Origin: Streptomyces sp. CA-278952
GTDB lineage: Bacteria > Actinomycetota > Actinomycetes > Streptomycetales > Streptomycetaceae
Length of the DNA: 64,000 bases
Direction of reading: 5' to 3'
Assembly: GCF_028747205.1 (NCBI RefSeq)
Contig: NZ_CP112880.1
Coordinates: 2,728,001-2,792,000, forward strand
Translations under genes and position numbers: made by a program
The notes under the pieces: generated by a model
The model's input: only the letters and a program-made list of their open reading frames with translations
What the model was told of the DNA's origin: nothing
Database searches by the model: none
In this document: positions 56,705-64,000 of the stretch, piece by piece
Position numbering within the stretch: position 1 is the first letter of the stretch
Layout of the letters: each line of letters opens with the position of its first letter

Positions 56705-59700
56705 ATGCGGGACAGCCATCGGGCGGAAGCCGAGAGGCTGTTGGTGCGTGCCGTGGAGGAGGAGACGCGGCGCACCGGCGGACGGACCGATGCCGGGGCG
56801 CTGATGTCGCGGGCGCGGGCCGCGCTCGACACCATCGCCGCCGGCGCGGGCGAGGAGTACGCCGCGTACACGCGGGCGCTGGATTCGGTGGCGGCGGGTG
56901 AGCGCCCCCTCTCGGAGCGGTTCAGCAGAGCGACGCTCGGAACGCCGCTGCTGGTGACGGGAGTCGCCGCCGCTGCCGCGTTCGGCGCGGATCTGGCGCT
57001 CGGCGCGAACACCGGCCTGGCGCTCGGCGCGGGCGCGGCGGTCGCGGTGGCCGGCACGGCGACGACCGTGGCGAGGGCGACCGCCTCGCACTGGCCGGCC
57101 GCCCACCGCCGTGCCGGAGCGGCCGGACAGCCGGGCGGGGCCGAGCAGTTGCGTCTCCAGTGGCTGACCGCCCTGGAGGTACGGGGCATCCGCCCGTACC
57201 TGGACCAGCAGCGCATGCTGACACCCGCCGCGCGCGCCCCGAAGAAGCGGACCGCCGCGGCGGGACGGCAGTTGCGCGGCGGGGACCGTAGCGCGGCGGC
57301 CCGCACCCGGGTGGTGCTGGAGCAGTCCTTCGGGCATCTCCCTGAGGCGGAGGGGCCGTTCACCGGACGGCGGGCCGAGCTGGCGCGGATCGCCCAGTGG
57401 GTGCACGCGGCCCGCGCCTCGACACAGACCCGGCCGACGGTCGTCGTGCTGCACGGTGAGCCGGGGGCGGGGCGTACGGCGCTCGCGGTGCGGGCCGCCC
57501 ATGCGCTCAAGGACCAGTTCCGGGGCGCGTGCGTGGTCGATCTGCGCGGCCAGGTCGTCGGCGAGAGCCCGCTGCCGACCCGGGACGCCCTGCTGCACCT
57601 GCTGAACCGGCTGGGCGCGCCGCGCGAGCAGCTGCTGTTCAGGGAAGGCGCTTCGGCCGAGCAGCAGGTGCGGCGGCTCTCCGAGCTGTACCACCAGCAC
57701 CTCGCGGGGACGCCGGTCACGATCGTGCTCGACGACGCCACGGACGCCGGGCAGGTCCGCACCCTGGTCCCGGAGCGCTCGGACAGCCTGGTGATCGTCA
57801 CCGCCAGGGAGCCGCTGGAGCTGCCCGAGGACCTGCCGGCCTGGGTGCACCACCTGCCGGTCGGCCCGCTGGACGCGGCGGGTGCGGAGGAGCTGCTGCG
57901 CGAGGTGGCCGATGAGGAGGAGCCCGGACCGTACGACTACCCGTCCACGGACGCCGTCGTGGAGCTGTGCGGCAGGCTGCCGCTGGCGCTGCGGGTGGCC
58001 GGTTCCGCGCTGGGGGCCCGTAGCCGGCACACGCTGGCGGAGGACCTGGGGGCGTACGGTCCGGTGGACCCGGTGGAGCGGGCGCTGTGGCTGCGCTACA
58101 CCGACCAGGGGGAACAGGCCCGACGGCTGCTGCGGCGGCTCGCGCTGGCGGGCCGGGCGAGCCTGGGGGCGGCAGCGGCGGCGTCGCTGCTCGCGGCGGA
58201 CGAGCAGGAGGCGGAGCGGCTGCTCACCGTGCTGGCCCGGGCGGGGCTGCTCACCCGCGTACGGGGGTCGCGCTACCGGCTGCACGATCTGGTGCGGGCC
58301 TTCGCGCTGGCCCGGCTGCTGGACGAGGAGGAACCGGCCGAGCGGGCGGCGGCCCAGGAGCGGCTGTTGACGAACTACGCGGAGCTGGCCGACGCGGTGA
58401 TCCGGATGGTCGACGGGAAGATGTCGACCCGCGCCGGGCAGTTCGGCTCGCACGGTTTCGGTTCGCTGGACTCGGCGCTGCGCTGGCTGGACGACGAGTC
58501 GAGCTTCATCACGGCGGCGCTGCGGCACACGGAGGGCGTCGACCAGGGCACGGTGCTGCATCTGCTGGGCGCGCTGTGCGACTACTGCCTGCTCCGCGGC
58601 GACCTGTACCGCCTGGGTGAGATCAGCGAGCTGACGCAGGCCGTGGACCAGGGTCTGCTGGAGCGGTCGGTGCAGTGGCGTACGGGTATCGCGGCCCGGC
58701 AGCTCGGCGAGCTGGACAAGGCCCGCACCACGCTGTCGTCCGTAGTCGGGCTGTACCACGAGGCGCAGAACGACGCGGGCGAGGCGCTGGCGCTGTGCTC
58801 GCTGGGCATCACCCTGCACCACCAGGGCAATCTGACGGAGGCGGCGGCCCGGCTCGGCGAGGCGCTGGCGCTCCAGTCGTCCGACGCGCAGGCCGAGGAC
58901 CGGGCCTGGAGCCTGCACGCCCTGGCGGCCGTGGAGCGCGACCGGGGCGATCTGGCGCGGGCGCTGACCCTGCTGGCCGACGCGCTGCGGCTGCACCGGG
59001 AGGGCGAGTCGCTGCACGGTGAGGCCTGGACGCAGTTCCAGCTGGGGCAGGTGCGGCTGCGGACCGGCGAGGTCGGCCCGGCCGAGGAGGCGCTGAACAT
59101 CGCCCTGGGGCTGTACGGGCGCACCCGCGACGGACGCGGCGAGGCGTGGGCGCTCACCCAGCTGGCCCGGGCCCGGCTGGTGGACGGCGATCCGGGGGCC
59201 GCCCTGGAGCAGTTGCGCGAGGCGCTGGGCCGGCACCGGGACAACGAGGACGCGCGCGGCGAGGCCTGGACCTTGTACTACCTGGGGCAGGCGCTGGAGG
59301 AGGAGGGGGACACCGATCAGGCGGTGCGTGAGCTGGAGCGGTCCCGCACGATGTTCTCGCGGATGCGGGACGTGTACGGGCTGGCGTGCGCCCGGCACCA
59401 TTCGGGCCGGGTCACCCGGGACCAGCGGGCCGCGCAGACGGGCAACCTGCGCAATTCGGGGTTCGCCCGGCAGTTGCTGATGGACGCGCGGGCCGACTTC
59501 CGGCGGATCAAGGTGCCGTACGGGGAGGCGTGGGCGTGCGTGGAGCTGGCGTTGATCGACGCGGGCAACGGGCGGGCGCCGCAGGCGCTGGAGCTGTGCG
59601 GTGAGGCGGCGGAGCTGTTCGCCTCGTACGGGGACGCGCGGGGCGGCGACTGGGCCCGGTTCCTGCGCTGCACGCTGCTGCCGTACGCCTCGCCCGGGGG

Positions 59701-59926
59701 CATCGAGGTGGGCACGGTGGTGGCGCAGCAGGAGCTGGCCGAGCTGATGGAGGCCCGGCATCCGGCGCGGGACGGCAGGCTGGAGCAGTCCGCGGCGGCG
59801 TTCGCGGTGGCGCTGGAGCGGGGCGTGGACCTGGAGGACGGCTGGCAGGCGTGGCGGCTCGGGCTGACCCCGACCCGCGCCGCCGGCCAGATCATGGGCG
59901 TCGCGTCGGAGCCGGCCCGGCCGTGA
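56705..59926 (+). CDS. STAND-type ATPase with TPR repeats (AfsR-like without SARP domain)
   Basis: A 1073-residue protein. Residues 1-230 are helical with two hydrophobic Ala/Gly stretches near 80-120 that may insert in a membrane. The NB-ARC-like ATPase follows: GEPGAGRTAL at 250-259 is the P-loop with Arg in place of the usual Lys, VTIVLDDATD is Walker B, then GRLPLALRVAGSAL and a winged helix around 480-560. Residues about 640-1000 are TPR repeats (AEDRAWSLHALAAVERDRGDL, GEAWALTQLARARLVDGDPG). STAND proteins are ligand-triggered switches in transcription or defence; which applies here is unknown. GGAGGGGG precedes ATG 56705. Confidence 0.85.
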   Translation: MRDSHRAEAERLLVRAVEEETRRTGGRTDAGALMSRARAALDTIAAGAGEEYAAYTRALDSVAAGERPLSERFSRATLGTPLLVTGVAAAAAFGADLALGANTGLALGAGAAVAVAGTATTVARATASHWPAAHRRAGAAGQPGGAEQLRLQWLTALEVRGIRPYLDQQRMLTPAARAPKKRTAAAGRQLRGGDRSAAARTRVVLEQSFGHLPEAEGPFTGRRAELARIAQWVHAARASTQTRPTVVVLHGEPGAGRTALAVRAAHALKDQFRGACVVDLRGQVVGESPLPTRDALLHLLNRLGAPREQLLFREGASAEQQVRRLSELYHQHLAGTPVTIVLDDATDAGQVRTLVPERSDSLVIVTAREPLELPEDLPAWVHHLPVGPLDAAGAEELLREVADEEEPGPYDYPSTDAVVELCGRLPLALRVAGSALGARSRHTLAEDLGAYGPVDPVERALWLRYTDQGEQARRLLRRLALAGRASLGAAAAASLLAADEQEAERLLTVLARAGLLTRVRGSRYRLHDLVRAFALARLLDEEEPAERAAAQERLLTNYAELADAVIRMVDGKMSTRAGQFGSHGFGSLDSALRWLDDESSFITAALRHTEGVDQGTVLHLLGALCDYCLLRGDLYRLGEISELTQAVDQGLLERSVQWRTGIAARQLGELDKARTTLSSVVGLYHEAQNDAGEALALCSLGITLHHQGNLTEAAARLGEALALQSSDAQAEDRAWSLHALAAVERDRGDLARALTLLADALRLHREGESLHGEAWTQFQLGQVRLRTGEVGPAEEALNIALGLYGRTRDGRGEAWALTQLARARLVDGDPGAALEQLREALGRHRDNEDARGEAWTLYYLGQALEEEGDTDQAVRELERSRTMFSRMRDVYGLACARHHSGRVTRDQRAAQTGNLRNSGFARQLLMDARADFRRIKVPYGEAWACVELALIDAGNGRAPQALELCGEAAELFASYGDARGGDWARFLRCTLLPYASPGGIEVGTVVAQQELAELMEARHPARDGRLEQSAAAFAVALERGVDLEDGWQAWRLGLTPTRAAGQIMGVASEPARP

Positions 59927-60020
59927 CGACACCCCCGTGACGCCACGCCTGTCATGTCACGACGCGGCCGTGGCCCGGTCGGGCATGACCGGCGGGCATG
60001 ACGGGGCGGACGGCCCGGAC

Positions 60021-60076
60021 GGACCTACGCAGGCGGACCTACGCAGGCGGACCTGCACGGGCGGACCTGCACGGGC
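60021..60076. repeat. Four 14-bp tandem units
   Basis: GGACCTACGCAGGC twice, then GGACCTGCACGGGC twice, in the noncoding gap between the STAND gene and the convergent small membrane protein gene. The rest of the 240-bp gap shows nothing I can name. Confidence 0.85.
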
Positions 60077-60169
60077 GGGCGTCGGAGACCGGCGCCCGCC
60101 CGTCAGGGGCCGACGGGCGTCCGGCACCGGGGCCGGACGCCCTTTCCGTACGCGCGGCCCCGGCGCGGG

Positions 60170-60418
60170 TTACTTCCGGGTCGCGGCCGCCCCGTCGGCG
60201 GCGGGCTCGGCGGCCACCGCGTCCGGGTCCGGGGCCTCCTCGAAGTCGACCTTCCCCATGTGGCGGTTCATCGACTTCATCAGGGCCCACACGCCGACGG
60301 CGAGCGCCGCGAAGACGAGGAAGCCGAGGACGCCGGGGGTGACCTTGTTCTTGTCGAGCTCTTCGGCGGCGAGCGGGACGAGGTGCGTCAGTGCCTGGGT
60401 CGCGTACATATCAGGCAT
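60170..60418 (-). CDS. Small membrane protein following mca (82 aa)
   Basis: An 82-residue protein with one helix (VLGFLVFAALAVGVWALMKSM) and an acidic, Ala-rich cytoplasmic tail ending in ATRK. The ATG at 60418 overlaps the mca stop; a second ATG at 60409 is equally plausible. Co-transcription with mca is very likely. No function is known. Confidence 0.75.
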   Translation of the reverse strand: MPDMYATQALTHLVPLAAEELDKNKVTPGVLGFLVFAALAVGVWALMKSMNRHMGKVDFEEAPDPDAVAAEPAADGAAATRK

Positions 60419-61292
60419 TGTCGCGGATGCCCGCGAAGAGGTCGCTCTCGGGGAGGGAGGTATCGACCAGAGACTTCGCCAGCTCGTACTCCTCGGTGGG
60501 CCACACCTCGCGCTGGATGTCCATCGGGACCCGGAACCAGCCGCCCTCGGGGTCGATCTGCGTGGCGTGCGCGATGAGCGCCTTGTCGCGGATCTCGTAG
60601 AACTCGTCGCAGGGAACGTGCGTGGTCAGCGTGCGTTCCACGCGCTCGAACTCCTCCCAGCGCTCCAGCCACTCGCCGTACGGGGACTCCAGGCCCCGGG
60701 CGAGGAGCGCCTCGTGCAGGGCGACGGTGCGCGGCCGGTTGAAGCCCTGGTTGTAGTAGAGCTTCTTCGGCTCCCAGACGGGGCCGAACTCGTCCTCCGG
60801 GAACCGCTCCGCGTCGGCCGCACCGTCGAACGCGATCATCGAGATCGTGTGCGTCATGATGTGGTCGGGGTGCGGGTAGCCGCCGTTCTCGTCGTACGTG
60901 GTGATGACCTGCGGCCGGAACGCGCGGATCTTCGCCACCAGGCGCCCCGCGGCGACCTCGGGGTCCTCCAGGGCGAAGCAGCCCTCGGGCAGCGGCGGCA
61001 GCGGGTCGCCCTCGGGCAGCCCCGAGTCGACGAAACCGAGCCACTCCTGCTGGACGCCCAGGATCTCCCGGGCCTCGTCCATCTCCTTCTTGCGCACCTC
61101 GTGGATGTTCTTCTCGATGTACGCGTCGCCCTGGAGCTTCGGGTTGAGGATGGAGCCGCGCTCGCCCCCCGTGCAGGTCACGACCAGCACGTCCACCCCC
61201 TCGGACACGTACTTGGCCATGGTGGCCGCGCCCTTGCTCGACTCGTCGTCGGGGTGGGCGTGAACGGCCATCAGTCGCAGCTGCTCAGTCAA
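60411..61292 (-). CDS. mca: Mycothiol S-conjugate amidase Mca
   Basis: A 293-residue zinc amidase that cleaves mycothiol S-conjugates to a mercapturic acid and GlcN-Ins, the actinobacterial detoxification step. The metal motif MAVHAHPDDE and the second His motif YPHPDHIMTH are typical of the LmbE/MshB/Mca fold; GGERGSILNP and WLGFVDSGLPEGDP are the Mca signatures that separate it from MshB. TTG 61292 has GAGG upstream and gives the usual MTEQLRL start; ATG 61310 is an alternative. A short repeat lies in its upstream region. Confidence 0.95.
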   Translation of the reverse strand: MTEQLRLMAVHAHPDDESSKGAATMAKYVSEGVDVLVVTCTGGERGSILNPKLQGDAYIEKNIHEVRKKEMDEAREILGVQQEWLGFVDSGLPEGDPLPPLPEGCFALEDPEVAAGRLVAKIRAFRPQVITTYDENGGYPHPDHIMTHTISMIAFDGAADAERFPEDEFGPVWEPKKLYYNQGFNRPRTVALHEALLARGLESPYGEWLERWEEFERVERTLTTHVPCDEFYEIRDKALIAHATQIDPEGGWFRVPMDIQREVWPTEEYELAKSLVDTSLPESDLFAGIRDNA

Positions 61293-61348
61293 AGCTCGAT
61301 CCTCAGTCATTGGTCGCTCTGGTCGATCATGGGTCGGTCAGGTCGATC

Positions 61349-61403
61349 CGGGTCGCTGCGGAAGCCGGTCCGGATCGCTGTCGAAGCCGGTCGGGTCTCT
61401 GTC
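61349..61403. repeat. 22-bp direct repeat upstream of mca
   Basis: CGG(G/A)TCGCTG(C/T)(G/C)GAAGCCGGTC occurs twice in tandem (61349-61370, 61371-61392) with a partial third copy. It sits in the divergent region between mca and the DUF4307 gene; GGTCG words recur further left. Confidence 0.75.
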
Positions 61404-61468
61404 TCAAGAGATGCCGCGCCCGCGCGGCATCGGTGTGGGGCGAGGTCGGACGCCGGGCGGGCGGCTTC

Positions 61469-61474
61469 TATAGT
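61469..61474 (+). promoter_or_regulatory. -10 box of the DUF4307 gene
   Basis: TATAGT is a near-consensus -10 hexamer, giving a start point about 45 bp upstream of ATG 61528. A -35 match is not clear. Confidence 0.5.
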
Positions 61475-61527
61475 GACTGAACGAGGGGCCGGAAAATTCC
61501 TCGATGCCCGGTCCGGAGGGAACGATC

Positions 61528-61944
61528 ATGACGACGGTTCGCGAGGCCCTGCCCGAGGGGCGGTACGGCCGGACCGAGGATCAGCGTGCGGACCGCAAGC
61601 TGAAGATCGTCGGATCGGTCCTGGGCGTCGCCATGCTCGGCGTGATCGGGTGGATCGGCTTCGACTACGTCGGCGGCCAGGGCATCAGCGCCGAGATGAT
61701 CAAGTTCAAGGTCGTCTCCGACGCCCGGGCCGATGTCCACCTGGAGGTCCGCAAGGACCGCGAGGGCCACGGCTACTGCCTGGTGCGGGCGCTCAGCGAG
61801 GACGGCTCCGAGGTGGGCCGCAAGGAGGTCCGCTTCGACCGGGCCGAGGACCGGATCGACGAGGTCGTGACCGTGGTGACCCGGTCCAGGGCGACCGCGG
61901 TCGAGCCGATGGGCTGCACCGCCGACGACGGCCCGACCGGCTGA
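61528..61944 (+). CDS. DUF4307 membrane protein
   Basis: A 138-residue protein with one helix (VGSVLGVAMLGVIGWIGFDYV, about 27-47) and an extracytoplasmic domain of about 85 residues that includes FKVVSDARADVHLEVRKD and YCLVRALSEDGSEVG. These match DUF4307, a conserved actinobacterial family encoded near mca. Two cysteines could pair outside the membrane. ATG 61528 follows GGAGGG at seven bases. Conserved neighbours are mca (divergent) and greA (downstream). Confidence 0.88.
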   Translation: MTTVREALPEGRYGRTEDQRADRKLKIVGSVLGVAMLGVIGWIGFDYVGGQGISAEMIKFKVVSDARADVHLEVRKDREGHGYCLVRALSEDGSEVGRKEVRFDRAEDRIDEVVTVVTRSRATAVEPMGCTADDGPTG

Positions 61945-62056
61945 TCCCTTTCGCACCCCCTGTGACCTGCGGCGACGCGGGTCGTATCGGCCGGTTGAGG
62001 GGTGTGACGGTTTACCTTCTCCCCCTTTTCCTGCGGAATTGTTAGGCTCGTGGTTT

Positions 62057-62093
62057 CGCCCACCCGGAGAAGCACATGCTTCTGGGTAGGGCG
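62057..62093 (+). promoter_or_regulatory. Hairpin in the greA 5' leader
   Basis: CGCCCACCC and GAAGCA pair with TGCTTC and GGTAGGGCG around a CA turn, with one bulge and a small mismatch. The hairpin lies between a likely -10 box (TAGGCT at 62043-62048) and the ribosome site, so it sits at the very 5' end of the mRNA. Confidence 0.6.
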
Positions 62094-62128
62094 ATGCTTT
62101 GTATTCCCAGCACCGACGAGGAGCACCT

Positions 62129-62626
62129 GTGACCCAGACCAGCGAGAACGTCACCTGGCTCACGCAGGAGGCGTACAACCAGCTCAAGGCCGAGCTGGAG
62201 CACCTGTCTGGTCCCGCGCGCACGGAGATCGCCGTCAAGATCGCGGCGGCCCGTGAGGAGGGTGACCTCCGGGAGAACGGCGGGTACCACGCGGCCAAGG
62301 AGGAGCAGGGCAAGATGGAGCTGCGGGTGCGCCAGCTGACCCAGCTCCTGGAGCACGCGAAGGTCGGCGAGGCGCCGGCCGACGACGGCGTGGTCGAGCC
62401 CGGCATGGTCGTCACGATCGCCTTCGACGGCGATGAGAGCGACACGCTGACCTTCCTGCTCGCCTCCCGTGAGTACGCCAGCACGGAGATCGAGACGTAC
62501 TCCCCGCAGTCCCCGCTCGGCCTCGGCGTGAACGGCAAGCGGACGGGCGACGACGCGGACTACGAGCTGCCGAACGGCAAGACGGCGTCGGTGAAGATCC
62601 TGGCGGCGAAGCCCTACACCGGCTGA
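62129..62626 (+). CDS. greA: Transcription elongation factor GreA
   Basis: A 165-residue cleavage factor that enters the RNA polymerase secondary channel and rescues backtracked complexes. The N-terminal coiled coil has its acidic tip in REEGDLRENGGYHAAKEEQ, where Asp and Glu hold the catalytic metal. The C-terminal FKBP-like domain includes YSPQSPLGLG and VKILAAKPY. GTG 62129 follows GAGGAG. A terminator lies 25 bp downstream, so it is monocistronic. Confidence 0.96.
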   Translation: MTQTSENVTWLTQEAYNQLKAELEHLSGPARTEIAVKIAAAREEGDLRENGGYHAAKEEQGKMELRVRQLTQLLEHAKVGEAPADDGVVEPGMVVTIAFDGDESDTLTFLLASREYASTEIETYSPQSPLGLGVNGKRTGDDADYELPNGKTASVKILAAKPYTG

Positions 62627-62650
62627 TCCGGCCGCATCACGACGGAACGA

Positions 62651-62688
62651 CACGGGAGCCCCGGCCACGGACGGCCGGGGCTCCCGTG
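62651..62688 (+). terminator. Terminator of greA
   Basis: Perfect 16-bp arms (62651-62666 and 62673-62688) flank the loop ACGGAC, 24 bp after the greA stop. Confidence 0.92.
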
Positions 62689-62724
62689 CGTCGTGTACGC
62701 CGGACGGCCGGGGTCCCCTGGCCT

Positions 62725-62772
62725 GGGTGCGGACGGCGGGGACGGGGCTCCCCGCCCCCGCCGTCCGCACCC
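62725..62772 (-). terminator. Terminator of the DUF899 gene
   Basis: Perfect 17-bp arms (62725-62741 and 62756-62772) enclose a 14-base loop that itself holds GGGGCTCCCC. It lies 21 bp past the DUF899 stop codon on the minus strand. Confidence 0.88.
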
Positions 62773-62793
62773 GGGCCGTTCCCGCGGGCCGGG

Positions 62794-63609
62794 TCAGGAG
62801 CAGTCGCCGGTGCGGCCGAGGGTCTTCTCGGGCGTCGCGCCGGGGCGGGTCCACTGCGGGGTGGGGCGGCTGGCCGGGCCCCAGCTCGCGGTCCCGTCCG
62901 CGTCGGTGCGCCAGTACCAGCAGGCCTGGCCGGCCTCGCCCGGATAGCCGTCGCGGACCCGGCCGATCGCGGGCCGGCCCTCGGGCCGGTCCTCCCACGC
63001 CTCGCCGCGGCCGTAGGGCGTCAGGTCGAGCAGGCCGAAGGAGCCGTTGGCCGCCTCGATTCCGCGGCCCGTGGTGGAGTAGGTGAGGAACACGCGCCCG
63101 CCGTCGCGCAGGAAGCAGGCGAGGTGTCCCATCTCGCCGCCGATCGGCGCGTCCAGGCCCCGCACCGAGTACCAGGGCTGGGTATAGCCCATGAACGCGG
63201 TGAAGGCGGCCACCTCGTCCCAGGAGCCCGTGGTCACGACGGCGAACGAGACGCCCCGGGCGTTGAGGTAGACGGCGTCCCTCATGTGCCAGACCGCGTC
63301 GGTGCAGCCCTCGCACTGGCCCTGGTGCGGTGCGCCGTCGTACCACATGTGCTGGTAGACGACGAGCTCCCGGCGGCCCTCGAACAGGTCGAGGAACGGG
63401 ACCGGGCCCTCGGGTCCGACGACCTCGGCCGTCCCGTCGACCTCCACCATCGGCAGCCGGCGGCGGGCCGCGGCGAGCGCGTCGCCCTGGCGGGTGTGGG
63501 CCTTCTCCCGGACCAGGAGCTCGTCCCGGGCCGCCTGCCAGGTGGCCCGGTCGACGACGGGCGGCGCGCCGGGCAGGCCGGTGGCCGGGTCGTCCGGAGT
63601 GCTGGTCAT
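62794..63609 (-). CDS. DUF899 thioredoxin-like protein
   Basis: A 271-residue DUF899 protein. LPMVEVDGTAEVVGPEG and FLDLFEGRRELVVYQHMWYDG are the typical opening of its thioredoxin-like fold, with C-x-x-C at HQGQCEGCTDAVWHM and the strand FAVVTTGSWDEVAAF. A predicted redox role is not proven for the family. The start is an ATG at 63609. It lies 30 bp after the stop of the ABC-2 permease on the same strand and may be the last gene of that operon. GDCS is the C-terminus. Confidence 0.9.
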   Translation of the reverse strand: MTSTPDDPATGLPGAPPVVDRATWQAARDELLVREKAHTRQGDALAAARRRLPMVEVDGTAEVVGPEGPVPFLDLFEGRRELVVYQHMWYDGAPHQGQCEGCTDAVWHMRDAVYLNARGVSFAVVTTGSWDEVAAFTAFMGYTQPWYSVRGLDAPIGGEMGHLACFLRDGGRVFLTYSTTGRGIEAANGSFGLLDLTPYGRGEAWEDRPEGRPAIGRVRDGYPGEAGQACWYWRTDADGTASWGPASRPTPQWTRPGATPEKTLGRTGDCS

Positions 63610-63639
63610 GGTTGCCTCCGTGGGGTCGCGTGGCGGGCG

Positions 63640-64000
63640 TCAGACGGCGGCCGAGCGGTATTTGCGGACCGCGAGGGTGCGGAAGACCACGATGATCAGC
63701 ACGGACCAGATGATGGAGGCGAGGATCGGGTGCTCCATCGGCCAGGCCCCGGTGACGGACCTCGGCACGCCCGGCATCGTGTTCCCGAAGAGCTCGCGGG
63801 CCCCGGCCACCGTGGCGCTGAAGGGGTTCCACTCGGCGACGTGCTGGAGGAACGTCGGCATGCCGGTGACCGGCACGAAGGCGTTCGAGATGAACGTCAG
63901 CGGGAACAGCCAGATCAGACCGCCGGAGGTCGCCGCCTCCGGGGTGCGCACGGACAGGCCGATCAGCGCTCCGATCCAGGAGAACGCGTAGCCGAGCAGG
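63640..64000 (-). CDS. ABC-2 type permease, C-terminal part (start outside the window)
   Basis: The last 119 residues of an ABC-2 family export permease, open to the window edge. SVRTPEAATSGGLIWLFPLTFISNAFVPVTGMP and ILASIIWSVLIIVVFRTLAVRKYR are the DrrB/NodJ-like C-terminal signature with its final helix. Such permeases work with a DrrA-type ATPase, which should lie further right, and export drugs or lipids. The DUF899 gene follows by 30 bp. Confidence 0.88.
   Translation of the reverse strand, partial: LLGYAFSWIGALIGLSVRTPEAATSGGLIWLFPLTFISNAFVPVTGMPTFLQHVAEWNPFSATVAGARELFGNTMPGVPRSVTGAWPMEHPILASIIWSVLIIVVFRTLAVRKYRSAAV

Noticed and set aside
54515..59932. A very long minus-strand open frame (about 1800 codons)
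   Set aside because: It is antisense to the STAND ATPase, DUF4190 and antitoxin genes. Its composition is Arg/Pro/Gln-rich low complexity, as expected for the opposite strand of high-GC coding DNA. Only the short yyaL remnant inside it is meaningful.
1..64000. bldA-type control through TTA codons, and tRNA genes
   Set aside because: The TTA/TAA strings I noticed inside supported genes were out of frame. I did not see a convincing tRNA fold. Both checks were by eye and are not exhaustive.

Overview
The window is chromosomal DNA from a Streptomyces or close relative. It is very GC-rich, with GC-biased third positions, frequent GTG/TTG starts and ATGA/GTGA gene overlaps. It carries actinobacterial hallmarks: mycothiol S-conjugate amidase (Mca), GTP-type PEP carboxykinase, a DasR-type operator in front of a family 18 chitinase, and a Streptomyces-style Tad pilus locus. 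I see no phage, insertion sequence, CRISPR array, rRNA or tRNA. Both ends cut genes: a winged-helix protein on the left and an ABC-2 permease on the right.

Layout. 1-9.5 kb holds mixed housekeeping and hypothetical genes, including a prepilin peptidase that probably serves the Tad locus. 9.9-22.4 kb is a long minus-strand Tad (Flp pilus) locus. In transcription order it has a zinc-ribbon protein, CpaB, TadZ, two TadE-like proteins, the CpaF ATPase, TadB, TadC, a histidine kinase/LuxR regulator pair, the Flp pilin, a TadG-like protein, a lipoprotein and an OmpA-domain protein. 22.4-24.8 kb holds a secreted chitinase whose promoter overlaps a DasR site. 24.9-26.3 kb holds an NRAMP-related transporter without the canonical metal motifs.

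26.4-33.8 kb is a divergent module that I read as D-amino-acid catabolism. One arm has a GntP/DsdX-type permease, RidA, an IclR regulator and a PfkB kinase. The other has a D-serine/D-threonine deaminase-like enzyme and an N-acyl-D-amino-acid deacylase. A dyad suited to an IclR protein lies between the arms. 33.8-40.7 kb has a siderophore-interacting reductase with a divergent TetR regulator and paired operators, a secreted trypsin-like protease, an HxlR regulator, an arylamine N-acetyltransferase and an AlaA-like aminotransferase. 40.8-45.6 kb is a four-gene module: solute-binding protein, TelA-like protein, lipoprotein with solute-binding plus VWA domains, and a membrane protein. Inside it a 44-bp triplication has created two 15-residue minigenes chained by ATGA overlaps.

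45.8-50.7 kb has PEP carboxykinase, a TrhA/hemolysin III protein and a YyaL/DUF255 protein. 50.8-55.3 kb looks like an acquired islet: a Uma2-type nuclease fold protein, a RAMA-domain protein, a solitary fused type I M-S adenine methylase with two identical 19-bp dyads upstream, and an orphan antitoxin. It is bracketed by the complete yyaL and a broken copy of its N-terminus. 55.4-64 kb has a DUF4190 protein, a large STAND ATPase with a TPR tail, Mca, DUF4307, greA with a structured leader, DUF899 and the permease.

A recurring feature is the tandem array that starts at, or contains, a gene's stop codon (near 0.8, 24.9 and 28.2 kb, with a related case at 43.2 kb). The most unusual items are the minigene chain, the M-S methylase with its dyads, and these stop-codon-anchored arrays. 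All functional assignments come from reading motifs and context; no database search was run.
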